DNA from: Thermincola carboxydiphila
GTDB taxonomy: Bacteria > Bacillota > Thermincolia > Thermincolales > UBA2595
Assembly (NCBI GenBank): GCA_016841725.1
Contig: JAENYP010000005.1
Span: 121,493 to 185,492, forward strand
Length of the DNA stretch: 64,000 nucleotides
Direction of reading: 5' to 3'
Shown piece after piece: positions 51,523 through 60,743 of the stretch (its first letter is position 1; each line of letters starts with the position of its first letter). Under the pieces are notes generated by a model. That model was not told where the DNA came from, ran no database searches, and saw only the letters and a list, made by a program, of their open reading frames with translations. The position numbers were made by a program, and so were the translations under genes.

Positions 51523-51840
51523 TTATTTTGACATGTCTGATTCACAGATCGGGCAGGTAAAATCCCACTCCGCCCAGCATACATTACACATAGTCACGCC
51601 ACAGTCACAGCTTTTGGCATCTGTGACAGGTGTCTTTTGTTTACAAACCCGGCACCAGTAATAGGCTGTAACAGTCCACCCGGATTTACGCTGTTCTCTG
51701 ATAGGTTCTGCGGTCTCACCAAATGATATCTCTTCAGTCTCGACAGGTTTGGTGATAATGTGCAGAGAAGGGCTGTCAGGCTCTTGAGATGCCTGTCGGT
51801 TTTCATCGGTCTGCAGTTTTTGTATTCCCTGTATTTGCAT
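51523..51840 (-). CDS. Zinc-ribbon protein, paralog of 60358, last gene of hdr operon
   Basis: This 105-residue protein has a disordered N-terminal half and a C-terminal zinc-binding domain with eight cysteines: WCRVCKQKTP, CDCGVTMCNVCW and CPIC. The same domain in the same order is encoded at 60358. It starts 48 bases after metF with a good ribosome site (GAGGAGG) and ends before a strong terminator, so it is probably cotranscribed with hdrCBA-mvhD-metVF. The zinc pattern resembles RING/treble-clef folds. The function is unknown; a role in assembly or regulation of the redox complex is an inference. Confidence 0.75.
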   Translation of the reverse strand: MQIQGIQKLQTDENRQASQEPDSPSLHIITKPVETEEISFGETAEPIREQRKSGWTVTAYYWCRVCKQKTPVTDAKSCDCGVTMCNVCWAEWDFTCPICESDMSK

Positions 51841-51888
51841 ACCGTTTCCTCCTCGTTATTTTTTTACCTTTCAAACCATGCTCCTCAC

Positions 51889-52836
51889 TCAGCCGGCCAC
51901 CCGGGCAATTCCTGCTGCCTGCGGTCTCGGCAGCAAGCCGGCTTTTTCTGCGATTGACGGTACAATTTCCTCCCAGCCAACAGCCATTATGTGTACTCCA
52001 CTGACACCCTTGATCTTCCTGATATGCTTTATCTGCTCCACACATATTTCCACAGCCTCGGCCTGCTGATCCTCTGCATTTTTAAGCCTGGTAACCATTT
52101 CATCCGGAACGATCATGCCGGAAACGTTTTTCTGCATATAGGCGGCCACTTTTGCCGATTTGACGGGCATTACCCCTGCCATTATGTAGGCCCGTTCGTG
52201 CAGACCGCGTTCCCTGACCAGTTCCATCCATCTCTCAAAACGCTCCAGGTCAAATATTATCTGTGTCTGGAAAAACTGAGCCCCGGCATTGATTTTCTTT
52301 TCCATACGATAGACCCTGACTTCAAACGGGTCGGCAAAGGGGTTTGCCACTGCCCCGATAAAGAACCGGGGCTCATCTTTTTTAATTGCCTCACCACAGG
52401 CAAACACCTTTTCATCTTTCATCCTTTTAACCATCCTGATCAACTGGATGGAATCTACATCAAATACGTTTGCCGCGGTGGGGTGGTTTCCGAAGGACTG
52501 GTGGTCACCTGTTAGACAGAGCATGTTTTTCATACCCAGGCTGTAGGCTCCCAGAAGATCACTCTGGATGGCAATCCTGTTCCGGTCCCGGCAGGTCATC
52601 TGAATAATCGGTTCCCCGCCGGCCTTAAGGACGTGCATCCCCGCCGCAATACTGGACAGACGCACAATTGCTGTCTGGTTATCTGTCAGGTTGGTAGCGT
52701 CACAATAACCCTTCAGGTGTTCGGCGTGTTTCCTTATCCCTTCGCCATTAGCCGACTTGGGTGGACCGATTTCACCGGTAACCACGAACTCACCCTGTTC
52801 AAAAAGTGTCTGCAGACGTGATTTATTCTCACTCAC
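51889..52836 (-). CDS. metF: Methylenetetrahydrofolate reductase, MetF subunit
   Basis: This 315-residue protein has a TIM-barrel MetF fold: GEIGPPKSANGEGIRKHAEHL, DNQTAIVRLSS, MLCLTGDHQSFGNHP and FFQTQIIFDLERF. It reduces methylene-H4F to methyl-H4F, with FAD, in the methyl branch of the Wood-Ljungdahl pathway. It is coupled to MetV (8-base overlap) as in acetogens. The preceding hdr and mvhD genes suggest that its electrons come from, or go to, a bifurcating Hdr complex, which has been proposed for Moorella. The Glu in TGEIGP is the conserved catalytic-type residue. Confidence 0.93.
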   Translation of the reverse strand: MSENKSRLQTLFEQGEFVVTGEIGPPKSANGEGIRKHAEHLKGYCDATNLTDNQTAIVRLSSIAAGMHVLKAGGEPIIQMTCRDRNRIAIQSDLLGAYSLGMKNMLCLTGDHQSFGNHPTAANVFDVDSIQLIRMVKRMKDEKVFACGEAIKKDEPRFFIGAVANPFADPFEVRVYRMEKKINAGAQFFQTQIIFDLERFERWMELVRERGLHERAYIMAGVMPVKSAKVAAYMQKNVSGMIVPDEMVTRLKNAEDQQAEAVEICVEQIKHIRKIKGVSGVHIMAVGWEEIVPSIAEKAGLLPRPQAAGIARVAG

Positions 52837-53500
52837 TTATCATCACATCCTCTCTGATCAGTTTGCGCGGCCCGCCGTCCCTGGCTTTGGACCAGTCTTT
52901 CTCCGGCTCAATTTCCATAAGCCAATCCATCCGCCCCAGGGCGGCCATCCGCTTATATATCTGGTCCCAGATACAATCAACATCCTTTACCTCGCACTTG
53001 CCGTTTTGTGACCCTCCACAGGGCCCGTTTAATATCCTCTTGGAACACCGGGCCACCGGACAGACACCCCCGGTTTTGTAAAGGATACATTCCCCGCACA
53101 ATCCGCAGCGTTCTTCCCAAATACCGTGTTTCACCGAACCGCCTGCACTCTTGGTATTTAATGCGGGAATCACCCATTTATCAGGGAAACGTTCCGCCAC
53201 AAACTGGACCCCTACGCCACAGGCCATGGAAATAATGCACTCAGCCTCTTCGGCCAGTTTCTCGATTTGGTCCAGATATTCCCACTCACACTGACGGGTT
53301 ACAGTTTCCTCCAGTGTAATAAGCGGCCGGTCTCCCTGTTTCCGCAGCATCCGGAGAGATGCTGCCAGGACACCTACTTCTTTCTCCCCGCCCGCCAAAC
53401 ACACGGTAACACATTCATTACACCCGAGCAGCAGCACTTTATCAAAATTGGCCGTCATTTTGGCAATTTCCTCAAATGGTTTTTGTTCGGCAATAATCAC
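52829..53500 (-). CDS. metV: MetV, zinc/iron-sulfur partner of MetF
   Basis: This 223-residue protein has an N-terminal MetV domain and a C-terminal cysteine-rich part with CGLCGECILYKTGGVCPVARC and LNGPCGGSQNGKCEVKDVDCIWDQIY. This is the MTHFR C-terminal (MetV) signature with iron-sulfur ligands. MetV links MetF to electron carriers. The start GTG 53500 follows GAGGTGAT by about 6 nt. It overlaps metF by eight bases and follows mvhD. Confidence 0.9.
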   Translation of the reverse strand: MIIAEQKPFEEIAKMTANFDKVLLLGCNECVTVCLAGGEKEVGVLAASLRMLRKQGDRPLITLEETVTRQCEWEYLDQIEKLAEEAECIISMACGVGVQFVAERFPDKWVIPALNTKSAGGSVKHGIWEERCGLCGECILYKTGGVCPVARCSKRILNGPCGGSQNGKCEVKDVDCIWDQIYKRMAALGRMDWLMEIEPEKDWSKARDGGPRKLIREDVMISE

Positions 53501-53518
53501 AGGTCATCACCTCTTTCC

Positions 53519-53983
53519 TTATTGTTGACCGGCAGCTGGTTCAGCTTCACAGTTCAGTTGGCTGGGTTCAACTTTACGGTTCAGGGGGCTGGGGCCGAGC
53601 TTTTTAATCCGTTCGTGCATTTCATGGGCAATTTCCGCAAACCTCGGGCCCATGGAACCTGACAGGTTATACATCTCCACCCTGTCGCCGCCGATGCCCA
53701 CATCATCAAGAATTTTCTTGGCCTGAGCCACCCTCAGCTTGGCCCGGTAGTTGCCTTTCAGGAAGTGACAGTCACCTTCCAGGCATCCGGCCACATATAC
53801 CCCGTCAGCGCCGTCCTCAAAAGCCTGCAGGATAAGCCGGATATCGATCCTACCGGAACAGGGCTGTTCGATCATCCTTACTGTCGGAGGGTACTGGAGG
53901 CGCATGGAGCCTGCCAGGTCAGCCGCAGAGTATGCGCAGTAATAACAGCAGAAGGCGACTATTTTAGGCTGGAAATCACTCAT
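53519..53983 (-). CDS. mvhD: MvhD-like hydrogenase iron-sulfur subunit
   Basis: This protein of about 154 residues has the MvhD fold with IVAFCCYYCAYSAADLAGS (CCYYC), RMIEQPCSGRIDI and GCLEGDCHFLKGNYRA. These cysteines bind a 2Fe-2S cluster that connects Hdr with a hydrogenase or other electron source. ATG 53983 follows AGAGGGTG. The last about 20 residues are a divergent tail. The order MvhD-HdrA here fits the Moorella-type MetFV-Hdr cluster. Confidence 0.9.
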   Translation of the reverse strand: MSDFQPKIVAFCCYYCAYSAADLAGSMRLQYPPTVRMIEQPCSGRIDIRLILQAFEDGADGVYVAGCLEGDCHFLKGNYRAKLRVAQAKKILDDVGIGGDRVEMYNLSGSMGPRFAEIAHEMHERIKKLGPSPLNRKVEPSQLNCEAEPAAGQQ

Positions 53984-54033
53984 CAAAACACACCCTCTTT
54001 CCATTAGTCTTCGTTCCATAAACCATGTCTGCT

Positions 54034-57000
54034 CTAAACCACACCATGTATCTTTTCAATCATCTGGTCATCTTTATAATGAAGCAGCTGCAGCGCCTTA
54101 CCGGGGCATTCCCCTACACACGTGCCACAGCCGTGGCACTGGACCGGGTCTATCTCAGCAACCATATCCCTGTTGATTACCGGGACCCCGTAAGGGCAAA
54201 CCCTGACACAGGTAAGACAGGCCGCACAACGCTCAGGTTTGACCACTGCTGCCACTACCCCTCCAACCATCAGGTGCGGCTGGGCCAGGATGGTACATGC
54301 CCTGGCAACAGCGCCCTGGGCCTGATAAATACTTTCAGCCGCATTTTTGGGTGAATGGGCCAGCCCGCACAGGAACAGTCCTGCTGAAGGGAAATCCATG
54401 GGCCCCAGCTTGGCGTGGGTCTCCACAAAGAACCCATCCTCATTCCGCGGCACTTTCAGCATCGTTCCCAGAGCATCCGAACCCGCGGCAGGGCCGATTC
54501 CCGTAGCCAGGGCAACCAGGTCAGGGGTAAGGGGTAAGACATATCCGGAATCAGGGTCATAAACATCTATTTTCAGGCTGCCGTCCTGCCGGGGGACCAC
54601 TTCCGGCCTGCCGGCCCCGGTATAATGGACAAAACAGACTCCCATTTCCCTGGCCCGCTTGTAGTACTGTTCATAGAAACCGTAGGTCCGGATATCCCTG
54701 TGCAGGATATAAACCCGGGCAGCAGGGTTCTCCTCCTTGATACGGATGGCGTTCTTCACAGACTGGGTACAGCAGGTACGGCTGCAGTATTTGAGAACCT
54801 CCTCATCACCTGCGGAAGCACACTGGATAAAAACTACCTCTTTTATCTTCCGCGGGTCTGTAATCCCATTACTGAGGTTAGCCTCAAGATCCCTGACTGT
54901 AATAATGCGTTCATTCCTGCCATAGGCATATTTTTCATCAGGAGGGGTTTCCCGGCCTCCGGTGGCCACGATGACAACACCGTGTTCAATCCTGAAGGTG
55001 TTCCTTACCGGGCTTTCACCGCTTTTACCCTGGGAAACAGTTGCTGTGAAATGCCCCTGATGGCCGCTCAACTCTTCCAGTTCGGCATTGGTAGATAAGT
55101 GAATCAGCGGGTTATCATTGACCCTGGCAATAGTGTTTTTCAGGAATTCCTGCAGGTTCCTCCCCTCAGGAGTAGTCTGCAGGTATCTCAGGTTACCGCC
55201 CAGGTACTCTTCCCGTTCCACCAGGTAAGACTCAAAACCCTGGTCTGCCAGGCTCAGGGCAGCTGTCATCCCTGAAATACCGCCGCCAAGTATCAGCGCC
55301 CTGGGGACAACAGGTACGGGATGCATGTGCAGTTCTTCGTGGGTCTGCACCTTCCTTACAGCCATCCTGACCAGATCCTTGGCTTTTTCGGTGGCTTCTG
55401 CCGGGAATCCCCGGTGGACCCAGGAACACTGGTCCCTGATATTGGCCATTTCAAACAGGAACTGGTTCAGCCCGGCATCCCTGAGGGCCTCCCGGAACAG
55501 GGGCTGGTGGGTGCGGATGGTACAGGAAGCAACAACCACCCTGTTAAGGCTTTGTTCGCTGATGGTTTTCTTTATCAGGTTAACAGTATCCTGAGAACAG
55601 GTATAGAGGTTCTCCTCGGCGTAGGCCACATTAGGCAGGCTGCGGGTATATTCCAGGACTGCCGGCACATCTACCACTGAGGCAATGTTGATCCCACAGC
55701 GGCAGATAAAGACACCGACCCGCGGCTGTTCTCCGCTGACACTTCGCTCCGGAGGGTATTTCTTGGTTCTGACCATTTTCCCCCGCGATGGGGCCATATC
55801 AATAGCCGCAGATGCCGCGGCAGCGCTGGCATTCATCACTGTTTCGGGAATATCCCGGGGGCCCTGGAAGCCTCCGGCAACATAGATTCCGCTTTTGGAT
55901 GACCTGGTCGGATCCAGGGGGTCGGTCCAGGCGAAACCATACTCATTGATTCTGATGCCTGTTGCTCCGGCCAGTTTTTCCGCATCCGCCGGAGGCCTGA
56001 CGCCGATTGCCAGGACAACCATCTGAAACTCTTCAGTAACAAGCTCCCCATTTTGCATGTATTTGAGGGAGAGGTTCCCGGTCTCCGGGTCCTCCTTAAC
56101 CGATGATATCATTGCCCTCACATAGCGCACACCGGAATTAACCGCAGAATTGACATATTTGTCAAAGTTCTTTCCATATGACCTCATATCCAGATAGAAG
56201 ATGGCAGGTTCAATATTGGCATCGTGTTCTTTGGCAATAATAGCCTCTTTGGTGGAATACATGCAGCAAATGGAGGAACAGTACTCCGAACCACGCTCAC
56301 AGTCCCGGGAGCCCACACACTGGATAAAGGCAACCTTTTTAGGGGGTGTATGATCAGAAGGCCTGACAACATGGCCCTGTGACGGTCCGGTGGAACTGAG
56401 CAGCCGTTCAAAGTCCATTGATGTAATCACATTTTTATAATAACCGTATCCGTATTCTCCCCTGAGCCGGGCATCATAGAGATCAAAACCGGGGGCCAGA
56501 ATAACAGAACCGACGGCAACTGTTTCCTCACTCCCTCTGTCTTCGTGGAGAACGGCATTTTTCTTACAGGCCGAGACACACTGGAAACACTCACAGCACA
56601 CACCGCAGTTCAGGCATCTCCCGGCCTCTGCCATGGCCATTTCCGAGGTATATGCCAGGACAACCTCCTGGAAGGTCTGTTTGCGCTCCGCAATGCCTAT
56701 CCTGTCAGGAACTATCCGCGCCTTTTTGGGGATATTGACCAGTTCTGCAGGGGATTTGACAGCTTCGGGAAGCCTTTCCCCTGGGCCTCTGTCCTCCCTG
56801 AGGTCACTCCCGTTAATATACCGGTCAATGGATTCGGCAGCCTCTTTCCCTGCCGCCGCGGCTTCTATGAGGGTTGCCGGTCCGGTAACAGCATCACCGC
56901 CGGCAAATACACCGGGAATATTGGTTTCCAGGGTAACCTGGTCAATCCTGATATTCCTTTTGTTCCTGGCAACTGAATGATCATGTTCGGCAAAGAATGA

Positions 57001-58488
57001 CTCCGCAGGAGCCTGGCTGACCGCAATAATGATATCATCAAGGCCCAGGATAAATTCCGAACCATTGACCGGAACAGGCCGCCTGCGGCCCGAGGCATCC
57101 GGTTCTCCCATCTCGTTACGGATGAATTTTACTGTCTCTACCTCGCTGTCGCCCAGTATCTCTACCGGTGACACGTAAAACATGAAGTTGATGCCCTCTT
57201 CCCTGGCTTCGTGGATTTCTTCGGGAAGGGCTGTCATATCTTCCTCGGCACGCCGGTACATTATGGTAACTTCTTTAGCGCCGAGCCTGAGGGCGGTCCT
57301 GGCAGCATCCATGGCCGTATTCCCCCCGCCGACAACCGCTACCCGGCGGCCAATCTTATTTCTTTCACCAAGACTGACCTCTCTGAGGAAGGCCACACCG
57401 TGGTGCACCGACTCTTTATCCTCACCGGGAATACCCAGCCTGTCGGGCTGGTGGGCCCCAATCCCGAGGAATACCGCCTTGTAGCCCTGGTCAAACAGCA
57501 TATTTACGGAAAGATCTTTCCCGATAGGGGTATTTGTCCTGATTTCCACACCCTGCTTGGTTATCAGATCGATTTCAGCATCCACCAGGTGTTTCGGCAG
57601 CCTGTATTCAGGGATACCTACCCGCATCATGCCCCCAACAACGGGAAGGGCCTCAAAAACGGTAACCCCGTAGCCCCTGCGGGCCAGGTGATAGGCACAT
57701 GCCAGTCCTGCCGGACCGGAACCCACAATAGCTATTTTCTCATCCCGTCCTTCGGCGGTCTCCAGGCTTACTTCATCGAGATGGTCAAGCATATAGTGTC
57801 CCACAAAACGCTTAATCCGGCTTATCGCCACAGGCTCATCAACCTTACCCCTCTGGCACGCGGCCTCACAGGGGTGGTGGCAGACCGTGCCGCAGATAAT
57901 GGGAAACGGTATTTCTTCCCTGATAAGTTCCCAGGCTTCTTTAAACTTGCCCTGGGCAGCGAGGGCTACATAACCATGGACATTTATCCCTGAAGGACAC
58001 GCATTCCGGCACGGTGAGGTCCCGGCCTTTTCAATCAGATACCTGTTGGGGACGGCCTGGGGAAACATCCGGTGAACAGCCTTGCGTTCACTTTTCCCCT
58101 CATTAAACCGGTCAGGTACGGAAACGGGGCACACCTGTTCACAGTCTCCACATGCCGTACACTCATTTACATCCACGTACCGGGGCGCCCCCTTAAGGTT
58201 AACCTTGAAGTTTCCGGCCTCTCCCGATACCTTGGTAACATCGGTACAGGTATGTATCTCAATATTCTGGTGATTCAGGACATCTGTCATCTTGGGCCCC
58301 AGAAGGCACATGGAACATTCATTGGTGGGAAATGTCTTGTCAAGCTGGGCCATTTTGCCTCCTATGGAGGGCTGGTTAGTAACCAGGTGAACCATATAGC
58401 CGCCATTGGCCAGGTCCAGAGAAGCCTGCATTCCGGCGATTCCGCCGCCGACCACCATAGAAGCTCCGATAACGTTTTTCTCTTTCAT
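54034..58488 (-). CDS. hdrA: Giant HdrA: double HdrA module with inserted NfnB/GltD-like domain
   Basis: This 1484-residue protein has, in order: HdrA FAD motif GGGIAG (about residue 14) and 4Fe-4S motif ECTACGDCEQVC (about 110-120). Then comes an NfnB/GltD-like insert (about 150-560): an N-terminal iron-sulfur-type Cys-rich part, FAD motif GSGPAG (about 256), NAD(P) motif GGGNTAMD (about 387) and AGGDA (about 529). A Cys cluster follows (about 625-641), then the rest of HdrA module 1. A second HdrA module begins GVFICRCG, with FAD motif GGGISG and two 4Fe-4S motifs (CAACLTCVRVC, CHGCGTCVGEC). The insert could oxidise NADH or NADPH directly. The usual HdrA is about 650 residues. Confidence 0.9.
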   Translation of the reverse strand: MKEKNVIGASMVVGGGIAGMQASLDLANGGYMVHLVTNQPSIGGKMAQLDKTFPTNECSMCLLGPKMTDVLNHQNIEIHTCTDVTKVSGEAGNFKVNLKGAPRYVDVNECTACGDCEQVCPVSVPDRFNEGKSERKAVHRMFPQAVPNRYLIEKAGTSPCRNACPSGINVHGYVALAAQGKFKEAWELIREEIPFPIICGTVCHHPCEAACQRGKVDEPVAISRIKRFVGHYMLDHLDEVSLETAEGRDEKIAIVGSGPAGLACAYHLARRGYGVTVFEALPVVGGMMRVGIPEYRLPKHLVDAEIDLITKQGVEIRTNTPIGKDLSVNMLFDQGYKAVFLGIGAHQPDRLGIPGEDKESVHHGVAFLREVSLGERNKIGRRVAVVGGGNTAMDAARTALRLGAKEVTIMYRRAEEDMTALPEEIHEAREEGINFMFYVSPVEILGDSEVETVKFIRNEMGEPDASGRRRPVPVNGSEFILGLDDIIIAVSQAPAESFFAEHDHSVARNKRNIRIDQVTLETNIPGVFAGGDAVTGPATLIEAAAAGKEAAESIDRYINGSDLREDRGPGERLPEAVKSPAELVNIPKKARIVPDRIGIAERKQTFQEVVLAYTSEMAMAEAGRCLNCGVCCECFQCVSACKKNAVLHEDRGSEETVAVGSVILAPGFDLYDARLRGEYGYGYYKNVITSMDFERLLSSTGPSQGHVVRPSDHTPPKKVAFIQCVGSRDCERGSEYCSSICCMYSTKEAIIAKEHDANIEPAIFYLDMRSYGKNFDKYVNSAVNSGVRYVRAMISSVKEDPETGNLSLKYMQNGELVTEEFQMVVLAIGVRPPADAEKLAGATGIRINEYGFAWTDPLDPTRSSKSGIYVAGGFQGPRDIPETVMNASAAAASAAIDMAPSRGKMVRTKKYPPERSVSGEQPRVGVFICRCGINIASVVDVPAVLEYTRSLPNVAYAEENLYTCSQDTVNLIKKTISEQSLNRVVVASCTIRTHQPLFREALRDAGLNQFLFEMANIRDQCSWVHRGFPAEATEKAKDLVRMAVRKVQTHEELHMHPVPVVPRALILGGGISGMTAALSLADQGFESYLVEREEYLGGNLRYLQTTPEGRNLQEFLKNTIARVNDNPLIHLSTNAELEELSGHQGHFTATVSQGKSGESPVRNTFRIEHGVVIVATGGRETPPDEKYAYGRNERIITVRDLEANLSNGITDPRKIKEVVFIQCASAGDEEVLKYCSRTCCTQSVKNAIRIKEENPAARVYILHRDIRTYGFYEQYYKRAREMGVCFVHYTGAGRPEVVPRQDGSLKIDVYDPDSGYVLPLTPDLVALATGIGPAAGSDALGTMLKVPRNEDGFFVETHAKLGPMDFPSAGLFLCGLAHSPKNAAESIYQAQGAVARACTILAQPHLMVGGVVAAVVKPERCAACLTCVRVCPYGVPVINRDMVAEIDPVQCHGCGTCVGECPGKALQLLHYKDDQMIEKIHGVV

Positions 58489-58508
58489 TAGATCTCACCA
58501 CCCGTCTT

Positions 58509-59366
58509 TTATATCAATTCACGGCTCTTGAGAACAGGCCTGGGGTCTATGATGTGTTTCCCCAGCCAGCGGTCCTGGCCGGGGATCCCCATCGCTGTGG
58601 CAATCAACTCGGTAAAATAGACGATAGGCATCCCCGGTCCCGTCTGCCTGGTATCAACATTTGCCTGGCACAGCGGACATGCGGTGACCATGGCTTCAGC
58701 CCCGGCTTTACGGGCCTGTTTGACCAGTTCACCTGTCAGGTCGGTAACTACATCAGACCTGGCAATGGCAAAACTGCCGCCACAGCAGTCCATCTTATAG
58801 GACCAGGGCCTGACCTCGGCGCCCAGGATTTCCAGCAGCCGGTCAAGCATCTGTGGCTGCTCCGGGTCATCAAAGGCCACATCTGCAGCAGGCCTGAGCA
58901 TGAGACACCCATAATACGGAACCACCTTCAGGCCATTTAAGGGCTGAACGACCCGGCTCCGCAGTTCTGCCTGTACTTCTTCCTGTCCAAAAAACTCCAG
59001 GAGGTGCATAATCCTGAGTTTACCTTCATACCTTTTTCCCATCACTGAGGCAACCTTGCTGTTTACATCCATAGCCCCTGAAGAGCCCCGGCTGATAAAT
59101 CCGTGAGTCTGGCGACAGACATTGTAACACCCGGTACAGGGCACCACCAGGTCCAGACCGGCGCCTTCAGCAAGAATAAGGTTTCGTAACGGGAGGGCTT
59201 TTGCCAGGAACTCGCTGGTTGAATGGGCGGGAGTAGCGCCACAGCAGTTCCAGTCCGGAACTTCGGCCAGGTCTATGTTCATTTCGCGGCACACGGCTTC
59301 AGTGGATCTGCCGTAATCAGCTGCAGTCGAGTGTAACGAACACCCCGGATAATAACCTACTTTCAC
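58509..59366 (-). CDS. hdrB: Heterodisulfide reductase subunit B
   Basis: This 285-residue HdrB has two CCG domains, DWNCCGATPAHSTSEFLAKALPLRN and MDCCGGSFAIARSDVVTDLTGELVKQARKAGAEAMVTACPLCQANVD, which bind noncubane iron-sulfur clusters. In archaea it reduces CoM-S-S-CoB; in bacteria with MetFV its partner is the reductase or another disulfide. Start GTG 59366 overlaps the HdrC stop by four bases. The substrate of this bacterial HdrB is not established. Confidence 0.92.
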   Translation of the reverse strand: MKVGYYPGCSLHSTAADYGRSTEAVCREMNIDLAEVPDWNCCGATPAHSTSEFLAKALPLRNLILAEGAGLDLVVPCTGCYNVCRQTHGFISRGSSGAMDVNSKVASVMGKRYEGKLRIMHLLEFFGQEEVQAELRSRVVQPLNGLKVVPYYGCLMLRPAADVAFDDPEQPQMLDRLLEILGAEVRPWSYKMDCCGGSFAIARSDVVTDLTGELVKQARKAGAEAMVTACPLCQANVDTRQTGPGMPIVYFTELIATAMGIPGQDRWLGKHIIDPRPVLKSRELI

Positions 59367-59932
59367 TTGACCTCCCCACCTTTCCTGAAAATGGCCTTAA
59401 CCTGGTCCATGTTTTTGACTCTTTGGGGCAGAAACTTCAGCTTGCCCCGCTTCAGCATCTCGATACCAAGGCCCATATCCTCCGTATAGGTGCCGGTCCT
59501 GATTTTGTAAAGGCCAATCATTCCCAGGTCATAGAGTCTGCCGGTCATTTTAACTGAATCCATAAATGAGCGGTAAAAAGCAGGAATCCGTTTCTCCCCG
59601 GGCAGCCTGCCCTCTTTGAGCACCATGGCCTTAAGAACATCAATTACTGCCGAGGTGTCTATCCCATTGGGGCAGCGTGCCTGGCAAGTCTTGCAGGATA
59701 AACAGAGCCAGAGGCGATTGCTGTTGAGGACCTTTTCGGCATCTCCCAGCTGGACCATCCTGATCAGGGCGCTGGTGCTTAGGTCTGCCACGGTTCCCAC
59801 CGGACATCCGGAAGAACACTTCTTACACTGGTAACAACGGCTGACCGGTTGTTGACTTTCTTTTTCAATAAGCCTCAGGAAATCCCCTGAAGGCTGAAAT
59901 ACTGTGCTTTCGGCCAAATTGCTGCCTTCCAT
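59363..59932 (-). CDS. hdrC: Heterodisulfide reductase subunit C
   Basis: This 189-residue protein has two 4Fe-4S motifs, CYQCKKCSSGCPVG (about residues 34-47) and CLSCKTCQARCPNG (about 77-90), which wire electrons between HdrA and HdrB. It is the first gene of the operon. GGAGGG is 7 nt before the ATG. A sigma-54 promoter lies 40 bases upstream. Confidence 0.92.
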   Translation of the reverse strand: MEGSNLAESTVFQPSGDFLRLIEKESQQPVSRCYQCKKCSSGCPVGTVADLSTSALIRMVQLGDAEKVLNSNRLWLCLSCKTCQARCPNGIDTSAVIDVLKAMVLKEGRLPGEKRIPAFYRSFMDSVKMTGRLYDLGMIGLYKIRTGTYTEDMGLGIEMLKRGKLKFLPQRVKNMDQVKAIFRKGGEVK

Positions 59933-59971
59933 GTTGGCCCTCCTCTCTTTTCCCTTTTGCCATATAGTTAA

Positions 59972-59987
59972 TGCAAATACCTTGCCA
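59972..59987 (-). promoter_or_regulatory. Sigma-54 promoter of the hdr operon
   Basis: On the minus strand: TGGCAAG-GTAT-TTGCA, a close match to TGGCACG-N4-TTGCA with exact GG-N10-GC spacing. It lies 40 bases before hdrC, at the right distance for a start and ribosome site. Confidence 0.85.
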
Positions 59988-60126
59988 AAAAGATAATTAT
60001 CTTACCGATATTCCCAGAATACTTCTGCCAGGGTAATATTTACATGTTGTGGTATCTGAATTAGTGGATTTCTATTAAAAAAGCTAAATTTAACCGTAAA
60101 TTTTTTTCAACGGTCAATACTGCAGC

Positions 60127-60225
60127 TGTCCCATACTGTTTCACGCTGTATCACAAACGTCCGGGCTTGTGTCAATGTTGTATCACATATGTCTCACTTT
60201 TGTTTCACTGTGTCAGGTGTCTCAA
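60127..60225. promoter_or_regulatory. Array of about nine TGTnTCA motifs, candidate enhancer
   Basis: Motifs start at 60127 (degenerate), 60137, 60147, 60168, 60179, 60190, 60201, 60209 and 60218, mostly 10-11 bp apart. This upstream array 140-240 bp before a sigma-54 promoter is the place for a bacterial enhancer-binding protein. The binding protein is unknown. Confidence 0.65.
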
Positions 60226-60241
60226 AGGGTCTGATTAAATC

Positions 60242-60274
60242 AAAAAACACCGGCCTGTTAAAACCAGTGTTTTT
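60242..60274 (-). terminator. Terminator after the second zinc-ribbon gene
   Basis: The minus-strand stem AAAACACTGG/CCGGTGTTTT is followed by a T run. It ends the lpdD-ubiD-zinc ribbon direction. Confidence 0.8.
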
Positions 60275-60357
60275 GGTCAGATATCTTTTTTTCCTGCGGG
60301 TATTTCTGTCATATGATCCCCCCTTAGTCCCGGCAGGGGCCTGGTTATTTTGGGATA

Positions 60358-60639
60358 TCATCCCACTGCAGCGTCACATATCGGGCACGTTGCCTCCCAT
60401 TCTTCCCAGCAGGTGATACACATGATCATACCACAATCACACGTTCTGGTCTCAGCAGCCGGAGTCTTTTCCTTGCAGGTCCGGCACCAGAAATGGGTAG
60501 TGGCAAATTCCGTATAACTGCGCCCGGATCCCGTAACTACCACTGTCTTTTTAACCAGTTTAAGGTTTTTCTTTTGCTCCTCTAAAGGCTCAAAATGTGC
60601 AGGGTCATCGATTAAATAAGTATCTCTCAGTACACACAT
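60358..60639 (-). CDS. Zinc-ribbon protein, paralog of 51523
   Basis: This 93-residue protein has the same eight-cysteine C-terminal domain as 51523: FWCRTCKEKTP, CDCGMIMCITCWEEWEATCPIC. AAAGGGGGA precedes the ATG by about 5 nt. It follows ubiD by about 105 bases and may be cotranscribed with lpdD and ubiD. The two paralogs bracket the hdr operon. They differ in the N-terminal half, so they may bind different partners. The function is unknown. Confidence 0.75.
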   Translation of the reverse strand: MCVLRDTYLIDDPAHFEPLEEQKKNLKLVKKTVVVTGSGRSYTEFATTHFWCRTCKEKTPAAETRTCDCGMIMCITCWEEWEATCPICDAAVG

Positions 60640-60743
60640 GTTAAATCCCCCTTTTTTTGGTTTTTATTTTTGTTTTTTCCATTTGCCCTTTTATACATGC
60701 AAAAACAATGCCAGATTAAAAACGAGGGGGACAGGCTGTACCT

